64,000 nucleotides of DNA from Plantago ovata. Its lineage: Eukaryota > Streptophyta > Magnoliopsida > Lamiales > Plantaginaceae. This document shows, one piece after another, positions 55,007 through 64,000 of this stretch (position 1 is the first letter of the stretch; every line of letters begins with the position of its first letter). The DNA lies in NCBI GenBank assembly GCA_028274465.1, contig CM051456.1, forward strand, positions 66,388,753 to 66,452,752, in the 5' to 3' direction. The position numbers and the translations under genes were made by a program. A model generated the notes under the pieces. It had not been told where the DNA came from. It was given only the letters and a program-made list of their open reading frames with translations, and made no database searches.

Positions 55007-58000
55007 AGGGGGCGAATCGCCCCCAGCTCCAGGGAATTGGACGATCCCAGTTCCCCCGTTTTGACACCTGAAGCTGATCCCAAGCCACTTCGAACTGTTA
55101 CTACCGAGGAAACTGAGTACGAAGAAGTGAATCTACTACTCCGTGGAGGAAAGATGACCAAAATTCCTAACTTCGTGCGTCCTAAACGTGTTGAATCTTC
55201 TGGGACCGACAATATAGGACCAAGCACCAAACAAGAGGTTAGTGAAAGTTCCAAAGAACCTCAGGATAAGGATAATGAACCAAGACCATCTGTAGAAGAC
55301 ATGGTTGATGATGAAGTCGAAGGGGGAACACCTACGCCAGCAGTACTTCACAAATCTTCTAATCCATATGTGCCTCCAAAACCACATGTACCTTTCCCAA
55401 GCCAGATTAAGCCAGCCAAGAAGGATATTCAGGAGTCACCTATATTTCAACGCCTCTCAAAAGTTGAAGTCAATGTGCCCCTCTTGGAGTTAATCCAAAA
55501 CATTCCAGCTTATACGAAATTCTTTCGTGACATGAAGAACAAAAGGATTACTTCAGGAAAGGAAGTTAATGGGGTTGAGACAGTAAATTCGATTGCCGAG
55601 TTACCTGTGAAGAAGAAACATCCTGGAAGTTTCATCATCAACATCGCCTTGGGGAATGGTCGAACCACGAAGGCAATGCTTGACTTAGGGGCTAGCATTA
55701 ACTTAATGCCCTATTCGGTATACAAGTCCCTGGATCTCGTAGAATTGACACCAACTGATATGGTTGTCCAAATGGCGGACCAAAGTGTGAAGAGGCCAGT
55801 CGGGATAATAGAGGATATCCTTGTGAAGGTGGACAAATTGATAATTCCAGCTGATTTTGTAGTAATGAAGTTTGCAGACGAGGGAAAGAGCCATATTCGC
55901 GAGCACGTAGAACTACTTGGGAGACCATTCATGGCAACTACCAACACATGTCTTGAACTTAAGGGCAAGAAAATAACCATGGAGGTAATGGGTAAGAAGA
56001 TTGAATTGGTAGGATGTAGCATCGGAGATAAGGAAGTCGTGGAAGAGTTAAAATTTGTCGATTGCTATGATTCCGTGATTTATGAATTTCATCATCGCTA
56101 TGATAATCGTGAACCACTTGAGGAGACACTAACCATGCAGACTGGGACATGCTACATGACCGAAGAAGCAAGGGAACTAGTTGAAATAATGGATAGCACC
56201 CCAGAAATTCCCGTAGGAGAAGAAGTGATTGAACCTTTAGATGAAGAAGAGGAAGAAAGTAAATTTCCTGAAGAACCTAGCTTAGAATTAAAGCCACTTC
56301 CTGCGCACCTCAAGTATGTCTATTTAGGAGAAAATCAGAAGAAGCCTGTGATCGTCTCCTCACATCTCTCCAACGATGAAGAAAGTAGGCTAATTGAAGT
56401 TTTGAAAGAAAATTATGCAGCTATAGGATGGGGGATTAGTGATATCAAAAGAATTAGCCCTACTCGGTGTGTGCACAACATCACTCTAGAACAAGATGCC
56501 AAACCCGTTAGGCAACCTCAGCGTAGGATAAATCCGGCCATGCAAGAGGTGGTAAAGAAAGAAGTGATCAAGTTGCTAGATGCCGATATGATTTACCCCA
56601 TTCCTGATAGTCGATGGGTGAGCCCGGTTCATGTAGTCCCTAAAAAATCAGGAGTCACGGTAGAAGAGAATGAGAAGGGAGACCTAGTACCGGTTAGGAA
56701 GACCACTGGATGGCGGATGTGCATTGACTATAGAAGATTAAATACCGCCACTAAGAAAGACCACTTCCCTTTGCCATTTATAGATGACATGCTAAACCGT
56801 CTAGCGGGGCGGAAATTCTATTGTTTTCTTGATGATTTATCAGGTTTCTACCAGATTCCGATTGCATCGGAGGATCAGGATAAGACGACATTCACTTGCC
56901 CATTCAGAACGTTTGCCTATAGGAGGATGTAGTTTGTACTATGCAACGCTCCCGCCACTTTTCAAAGGTGCATGCTTTCTGTTTTCTCTGATATGGTAAC
57001 TAAGTTTGTTAAAGTTTTCATGGATGATTTTTCCCTTTTCGGTGATTCGTTTGATGAATGCTTGCAAAGATTAGATCTTGTTTTGAAAAGGTGCATTGAA
57101 TGCAATTTGACCTTAAGCTGGGAGAAAAGTCATTACATGGTTAGCGAAGGCATTGTTCTAGGACATGTAGTTTCTGAAAGAGGTATTGAGGTAGACAAAG
57201 CTAAGATCGAAATCATTGAAAAATTCCCCCACCTACTTGTGTGAAAGAATTGCAGTCTTTTCTTGGCCACGTAGGGTTTCATAGGAGGTTTATTAAGGAT
57301 TTTTCGAAAATTGCTAAACCTTTAAGTAGCTTTCTTGCAAAAGATGTGGTTTTCCCTTTTTCTAATGAATGCTTAGTTGCTTTTAATACCCTCAAGGAAA
57401 AGCTTGTTTCTGCTCCCATTGTTGTGCCACCTGACTGGAATCTTCCTTTTGAGATTATGTGTGATGCTTCGAATTTTTCTATGGGTGCTGTTTTATGCCA
57501 AAAAGTTGATAAGCAGTATCGTGTGATTTATTATGTTAGTAAGACTCTAGACTCCGCGCAAGTTAACTACACAACTACTGAAAAGGAATTTTTAGCTGTT
57601 GTTTTTGCTTTACAAAAGTTTAGGTCTTATTTAATTGGTCATCATGTCAATGTCCATACTGATCATGCTGCTTTGAGACATTTAATAGCTAAGCAAGATT
57701 CTAAACCTAGATTAATCCGTTGCAGGTCTTTCATATGGGATGATCCGCATCTTTTCAAAGAGGGAGCTGATGAAATTCTGAGGAGATGCGTGCCACAAGA
57801 AGAGCAACAAAGTGTGTTGAGTCATTGCCATGAGCTCCATTGTGGAGGACACTATAGTGGCTTGAAAACAGCTCGCAAAGTACTGCAAGCAGGATTTTAC
57901 TGGCCAACAATACACCAAGATGCTTGAATTTTTGTGAAGAATTGCGACCCATGTCAGCGAGGTGGTAATATTACCAAGAAAGACGAAATGCCCCTTCAAG

Positions 58001-58935
58001 GGAATCTAGTGGTGGAACCTTTCAACGTATGGGGCATTGATTCCATAGGACCATTTCCATCAAGTGGAGGTTATGAATACATTCTTGTTGCGGTGGACTA
58101 TGTGACTAAATGGGTGGAGGCAATTCCCACAAAAACGAATGACGGAGCAGTTGTTATGAAATTCTTGAAGGAAGTAATATTCTCTAGGTTTGGGTGCCCT
58201 AGGACTATCATAAGTGATGGAGGTTCACACTTCGTCAATAGGACCTTTGCTTCTCTTCTTAAGAGATACGGTGTCCACCATAGTGTTGCTACGCCATATC
58301 ATCCACAGACATCGGGCCAAGTTGAAGTTAGCAACCGTCAAATTAAGAAGAACTTGGAGCGAGTAGTGAAGCCTAGTAGGAAAGATTGGGCAGGAAAATT
58401 GAATGATGCACTTTGGGCATACAGGACTAGCTACAAGACGGTAATTGGAACCACTCCGTACAGACTCGTGTATGGGAAAGCATGTCATCTTCCCGTAGAA
58501 CTGGAACACAAGGCATATTGGGCTATCAAAGCACTCAATCTTGATATGAGAAAAGCTGGCGAGGAACGATTGTTGCAACTAGATGAGCTCGATGAATTAC
58601 GCCTAGGTGCTTATGAAAATGCCAAGATCTACAAGGAACGTACTAAAAAGTATCATGATCGTGGTATAGTACGTAAGGAACTGATTCCTGGGCAAAAAAC
58701 TTTGGTATTTAATTCTCGCCTTCGACTATTTCCTGGAAAGCTCCGTACTCGTTGGGATGGGCCGTACGAAATTATCAAAGTTGCTCCCCATGGAGCTGTA
58801 GAACTCTTTGATCCAAAGACGGACAATACTTTCAAAGTGAATGGTCAACGAGTGAAGCCATACTTCGAGATATCTAGTGATCAAAGGGAGGTTGATCATC
58901 TTGAGCTTACCCTTACCGCCTCTACTGAAGGTTAG
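55007..58935 (+). pseudogene. Athila-like pol: protease, RT, RNase H, integrase
   Basis: Starts within the gag-protease linker. Domains in order: protease with a DLGASINLMP active site (about 55680) and LLGRPF; reverse transcriptase (about 56550-57200; GWRMCIDYRRLN, LDDLSGFYQIPI, and an FMDDFS box in place of YVDD); RNase H (about 57440-57700; CDASNFSMGAVL, TTTEKEFLAVVFAL, HTDHAAL); integrase with HHCC zinc finger (HCHELHCGGH...CDPCQRGG), DDE core (about 58020-58360; [32 protein letters not shown]) and C-terminal WDGPYEI. D-L-G in place of D-T-G is common in Athila proteases. Broken at about three places and otherwise well kept. Confidence 0.9.
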
Positions 58936-60460
58936 TGTGTTTCGAGCATATCATTGTGTTGTTTTTCATATTTTCGTATGTTTTTGGTGATAAAATAGGT
59001 CTCTAGATGATAATTTAGCATTTTCGGAAGGAACCCGATTTTCTCCTATTATGCTAAATTATTGATCATTTTACCTCGTTTATCACCCGTTTTGTTTTCT
59101 CACGAGTTTGATTGAGTAATATAGGTCACTTATACAAGTATTAGCTCTCACCTTAAATCCACTTTCGACGTTCGGGACGAGCGACGACGTTCAGGTTTGG
59201 GTGGGGGGTTATCGCTGGTTATCTCTATACTTGTCTTGCTTATGACAAACTCGTGAAGTTTTTTTTGCATTTGCATTTGCACGTTTACTGTTTTCTTAGT
59301 ATTTAGTTGCATACACTACATTCATCCTAGGATACTCTTGCATGTTTTATGTGGAGTTTATTGCCAAAATTTTTTGAACTTTTTTTACTGGGTAGATTAA
59401 CTAATTATGCCATTAATCATATGCTTCATCTCTATGAATTTGTTTGAGGTTTTTCTCGCTTGGCTTGTCACATTTATGTATTACACTTTGTTAAGCATAA
59501 TAGTCTCGACATCACTTAGTGGTGTTTTCTCTACTGCGGTTCACGAAGGCCTTTATAATAGGATGATGCATGTTAGGGTCTTATGGTTGTTTTCCCGAGT
59601 AATTATGTACCTAAGAGGCAACAAGTCTTCACCTTGCTTTGAGATTGCTAAATGCCTAGGAAGGAGGTACCGTGAGATTGTGTGATCCTTTGTTTGCAAC
59701 CTATTCTTTCGAATAGGTTTGGGGAGGGGGTTACGCTTTCTTTAGACTTGTTTTTCGATTTTTGAGTGTGTGTTGTGAGTTTATTTTCTTTTTTCGTAAA
59801 TTTTGTACTCCAACCTATTCTTTCGGATAGGTTTGGGGAGGTCGTTTGTGTGTCATTTTTTCTTTCTTTTTCGTTGTGCTACTGCTGGCTAAAAAAAAAG
59901 AAGAAAAATTAAAGGAAAAAAGAAAAAATCTGAAAAAAAAAAAAACGAAAAAGAAAAAAAAGAAAAGACCCCAAAAAAGCAAAGAAGGGTAAAAAAAAAA
60001 GAGCCAAAAAGCAGTTTAGCAAAGTATTTGTCTCATTTTTCAATTCTTGTAATGTTCGTAATCGAGTTGTATTTTTTATCTTTTGTTTTGTTTGAGTGTC
60101 ATCTGTTCTAGACCACCCTCGTCCTGTCATTCAGGAAGTGGTGAATAGCTTAAGGCTTTGCTTGAGAGATGGGTAGACTAGGGGAGTGTTAACTTTTTTA
60201 GGTAACCCTCCTTCGTTTGAATAGAGCCAGTATTGGTTCGACCTCTTTGAGGAAAAGTCTTAACTTGGTGAACAGTAGTAAGTCCTCAGTTTCATAGGCA
60301 CGGGACAACCATTCGTATTTTAGCATGTTTTCATTACGTCGTCACTGACTAGGTCCAGGAAGAGAATGTTACGAGAGATTATCTTGTCTTGACATAAGTG
60401 CTTATGTGAATGTGTATGAGTCAATCGAGGCATTTTTCAACCAATATTCATGTTATGATT
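58936..60460 (+). other. 3' UTR of the Athila-like pol element
   Basis: No real genes. Hairpins AACCTATTC/GAATAGGTT at 59698-59719 and (one mismatch) 59812-59833, each followed by TTTGGGGAGG. A GACGTTC repeat followed by GGTTTGGGTGGGGGG lies at about 59165-59208. Purine tract at about 59889-60002. The stretch homologous to the A2 internal palindrome cluster (about 59010-59035) lacks palindromes. Confidence 0.8.
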
Positions 60461-60494
60461 CGTATCTCATATTGTCTTAAGTTTAAAAGATATT

Positions 60495-60857
60495 TCTGAT
60501 TTCCCGTATAAGTAAATTCTTTTTGTACTTGAGATATCCTTTGGTAAAATCTGAGAGATGAGCTTTGCTCTTTTTCTGAGTTCCTGTCTCAGAAAATTCC
60601 TTAGATACTTGAATACCTGTTTCAGTATCTTTGATTGTCTGAATGCCTTTTTCAGCAATCCTTAAGTTCATTCTCTTACTGAGTGCCAGTCTCAGCAAGT
60701 GATCAAGTTTCCTAACAAATACCCGTTTTGAAGGAATTACTTGCTGAATGCCTGTTTCAGCAATCATGTAGTGACTTATCATTTCTTAGAAGAAATCAGT
60801 GACTGAGTCTTTTAGACAGGAATACTTTGGCTTGCTGAATACATGTTTCAGCATTCT
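60495..60857 (-). repeat. Hairpin array after pol, copy 3
   Basis: Inverse of the arrays at 25688 and 40458. It includes stems TTTTCTGA/TCAGAAAA, AGATACT/AGTATCT and GATTG/CAATC around the same loop. The first of these is longer than its counterpart in copy 2, with paired changes on both sides. Confidence 0.75.
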
Positions 60858-60871
60858 GCCAAGTGTATCCT

Positions 60872-63800
60872 TTATTGAGGTAGTTCAATCAATCCAAGGT
60901 TATACCTTAGCATTGCGAACCTATTATCCGGTAGGGGCTTGGTAAAGATGTCAGCAAGCTGATCTTCAGTGCCTACTTTCACAACCTCAATATCACCTTT
61001 TTCCACATGATCTCTAATGAAATGATATCTAATATCAATGTGCTTGGTCCTAGAGTGAAACTTAGGATTTTGCGTAATTGCAATAGCACTTGTATTATCA
61101 CAAAAGATTGGTGTTTTCTTTGCAGAAATACCATAATCTCTTAATTGTTGCTGAATCCATAGGATTTGAGCTGTGCAACAACCAACTGCAATGTATTCAG
61201 ATTCAGTAGATGAATTGGCGACACAAGTTTGCTTCTTGCTGAACCATGATATTAATCTAGTACCCAAAAACTGACAAGTTCCAGAGGTACTTTTTCTATC
61301 AATAGTTGATCCTCCATGATCAGCATCACAATAGCCAACCAATTCAAGTCCAGAATCTTTAGGATACCATAATCCAACATTGACTGTACCTTTAACATAT
61401 TTCAGTATCTTGATTGCCTTTTTGTAGTGTGATTCTCTTGGATCAGATTGGAATCTTGCACACACACAAACAACATACTGAATGTCAGGTCTACTTGCTG
61501 TTAGATACAACAAGGAACCAATGAGCTTCCTATACTTGTGTTCTTCAACACTTTTGTCCTCTTTAGTATAGCCCAATTTGGTACCAACACTCATAGGGAT
61601 CTTTTCAGGTTTCTCATCCTCTTTGATCCTAAACTTTATGAGCATTTCTTTCGCATACTTTGCTTGATTTATGAATATTCCATCTTTGAGTTGCTTGACT
61701 TGCAATCCTAGGAAGTAATTCAATTTTCCCATCATACTCATTTCAAACTTATTTGTCATAAGTTTGGCAAAATCATCACAAAGTTGCTTGTCCTTAGATC
61801 CAAAAATTATGTCATCCACATAAATTTGAACTAAGAGTATTTTACCATCATGGTTCATGGTAAATAAAGTTTTGTCAACTTCACCTTTCTTGAAACCATT
61901 TTCCAGCAAGAACTTAGCCAAGGTATCATACCATGCTCTTGGTGCTTGCTTTAGACCATATACAGCTTTCTGAAGCTTGTATACCATCCTGATTTCTGAG
62001 GGAAGTTCAAAGCCAGGGGGTTTTTCTAGGTAGACTTCTTCAGCAAGTTCACCATTTAAGAATGCACTTTTAACATCCATTTGGTAAACAATGAAGTCAT
62101 TGTGAGCAGCAAAGGCCAAGAAAAGCCTAATTGCATCCAATCTTGCAACTGGTGCATAAGACTCATCTTAGTCCAATCCTTCAGTCTGACAGTAACCTTG
62201 AGCAACTAAACGTGCTTTATTTCTTGTTACTTCACCAGACTCGCTCAGCTTGTTTCTGAACACCCACTTTGTACCAATAGCGTTCTTATCTTCAGCAAGT
62301 GGCACAAGTTTCCAGACTTTGTTCCTTTCAAATTGATCCAATTCTTCTTGCATTGCCTTTATCTATTCAGAATGCTTCAAAGCTTCTTCTATGGTTTTAG
62401 GTTCAATTTCTGACACAAAGCAAGAGAACAATGATTCTACTTCTACGACAGTTGCTTCTTCAGCAAGTCCGTGAGTAGCTCTGGATATTGTCACTTGGCG
62501 TTTATTAATATCGCCAATCATATCCGTAGAGGGATGATCTCTAATCCATTTATTAACAGGTTTTCTGTTTGTTGGATCAGGGTATGTTTGCTCATCAGCA
62601 TGTGACTCTTCAGTATGTACTTGTTCAGTACTACTGGAAATTTGTGTCTCTGCTGAGATTTGTTCATCAGCATCTGCTTGTTCAGCATTGCTATATTGAG
62701 GTATTACATCAGCAGGCACTGGAGATTGCGTAATTTCAGCAACTTCCGGAGCAACCGCGTCTTTTGGTGGAAATTCTTTGTCGTGAACTATATTTATCTT
62801 GTCATGACTCGGGGGAGGAGAGTCATTGTCAGGATCATCATTTAGTTCAATTTACTTGATTTGCCTAGCATCAGATTCAGTTCTTTGCTCATGTATGATT
62901 AGCTTTTTCATACATTCTGATATTTCTTCTTCAGCAGGCACACCTTGTGACTTTTCGTAGAATACAACATGCACTGATTCTTCAATCTTTTGTGCCTTTT
63001 TGTTGTAAACTCTATAAGCTTTACTATCTCCACCATTATTAAGAACGAAACACTTGCAACCAAATACTCTTAGATGAGTGATGTTAGGAGGTCTTCCAAC
63101 AAACAATTCATAAGGAGTTTTGTTGTATTCCTTAGTAATCAAACATATGGTTTGAGTATAACAGGCGGTATTAATCGCTTGAACCCAATAAGCCTCACTT
63201 ATTTCAGTGTCAGCAAGCATTGTTCTTGCGGCTTCTTTCAGGGTACGATGCTTCCGTTCAGCAACACCGTTTTGCTGTGGTGTTCTTACTGAGGATAACT
63301 GATGTTGTATACCTTTTGAGGTACAATATTCAGTTATGTACTGGTTTACAAACTCAGTACCATGGTCTGTCCTTATGACTTTTACCTTGTCATTTTTCAT
63401 GACTTCAAGCTTATTCAGCAAGTTAGGTATTCCAGTCTTGGTTTCAGATTTGTGCTTGATGAATACTACCCAAGTGAATCTTGAATAGTCATCTACCACG
63501 ACTAGACCATACTTCTTACCAGCATAGCTTGTTGAAGAAGATTCAGACAAGTCCATGTGCAAGAGTTGTAAAGGTTTTGTAGTTGACGGTACTGCCTTGT
63601 TCTTGAAAGAAGATTTGGTTTGCTTTCCTTGTTGACATGCATTGCAAACACCATCCTTCTTAAAGTAACCCTAGGTAATCCAACTACAAGTGCCTTTTTA
63701 GAAAGCTTATTCAGCGTCTTGAAGTTTAGATGACTTGTTTGTTTATGCCATAACCATGCTTTTTCAGCAAGGCAATCGTGATCTGAGACAAGGCATTTTT

Positions 63801-64000
63801 CAATGTTTGCTGAAGACCAATCAACAGTGTACAAGCCTCCTGATCTTCTTGCAATCATTATTACCTTTTTAGTCTCAAAATCTACAAGTTTACATTCATC
63901 ACTTTTAATTTCGATGAAGTATCCTTTGTCAGCAAACTGACTCATGCTGAAAAGGTTAAACTTAAGATTTTTGACATAAAGAACTCCAGTGATCGTTATG
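60872..64000 (-). pseudogene. SIRE-like copy 3 pol: integrase, RT, RNase H
   Basis: From right to left: GAG-pre-integrase region (about 63950-63560), integrase DDE core (about 63560-63150; VIRTDHGTEFVN, GVAERKHRTLKEAAR), a variable Glu/Gln/Ser-rich linker (about 62950-62400), reverse transcriptase (about 62350-61500; [11 protein letters not shown]) and RNase H (about 61450-60990; [28 protein letters not shown]). The RT-RNase H part is open for more than 1.2 kb. Broken in a handful of places elsewhere. Confidence 0.9.

Larger units (their letters stand above)
55007..60460 (+). mobile_element. Athila-like pol-bearing element, internal part
   Basis: Plus-strand internal region of an Athila-like Ty3 element: gag end, protease, reverse transcriptase, RNase H, integrase and the shared structured 3' UTR. 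Both LTRs are missing from view. The left edge is the family B LTR and the right edge is a switch to copia sequence at about 60460. This is the only Ty3 copy here with a nearly full pol and could represent the helper for the gag-only families. A few breaks. Confidence 0.85.
60461..64000 (-). mobile_element. Ty1/copia SIRE/Maximus-like element, copy 3 (partial)
   Basis: Minus-strand copia sequence highly similar to copies 1 and 2, from the post-pol spacer back into the protease region, running off the window to the right. The left edge joins directly to an Athila-like 3' UTR with no LTR, so the join is a secondary rearrangement or an assembly join. A handful of breaks. Confidence 0.9.

Overview
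The window is a piece of a repeat-rich flowering-plant genome, most likely a eudicot. It consists almost entirely of LTR retrotransposons nested inside one another. I see no host gene, tRNA or rRNA gene, and no CRISPR array. The plant call rests on the element families: Ty3 Tat/Retand-like, Ty3 Athila-like with tRNA-Asp-type primer sites, and Ty1 SIRE/Maximus-like with a third ORF. It is also supported by T-rich introns and plant-type TATA boxes. The species cannot be named from the sequence.

Layout, left to right. 1-6887 is the 3' part of a Tat/Retand-like element: the integrase tail, a spliced antisense ORF with its own promoter, a 66-bp tandem repeat and the 3' LTR. It sits inside an Athila-like element (family A1, + strand), whose remaining 3' part is 6888-11614. 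11615-12101 is a fragment of an oppositely oriented Athila-like LTR. 12102-32907 is SIRE-like copy 1, which contains a complete non-autonomous Athila-like element (14499-19983) and a solo LTR (20715-21824). 32908-42644 is SIRE-like copy 2, inserted in the 3' LTR of copy 1 and cut by a 100-N assembly gap (42645-42744). 42745-46965 is an A1 element on the minus strand. 46966-55006 is a second minus-strand Athila-like family (B) with an open gag-protease ORF and a separate second ORF. 55007-60460 is an Athila-like pol on the plus strand, and 60461-64000 is SIRE-like copy 3 on the minus strand, running off the window.

How the parts relate. Families A1, A2 and B carry gag or gag-protease but no reverse transcriptase. 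They share primer sites and 3' UTR architecture with the pol-bearing element at 55007-60460, so they look like non-autonomous passengers of such elements. Three unrelated lineages here (Retand-like, Athila B, SIRE-like) each place an extra ORF behind its own TATA-type promoter rather than relying only on the LTR.

The most notable unlisted structures are: an array of about seven hairpins with a conserved loop and covarying stems after SIRE pol; repeated hairpin-plus-polypurine modules in Athila 3' UTRs; and GC-rich palindrome arrays just upstream of LTR TATA boxes, whose family-specific motif recurs inside the same element. Most elements are fossils with several breaks. The family B gag-protease ORF and its second ORF are open throughout.
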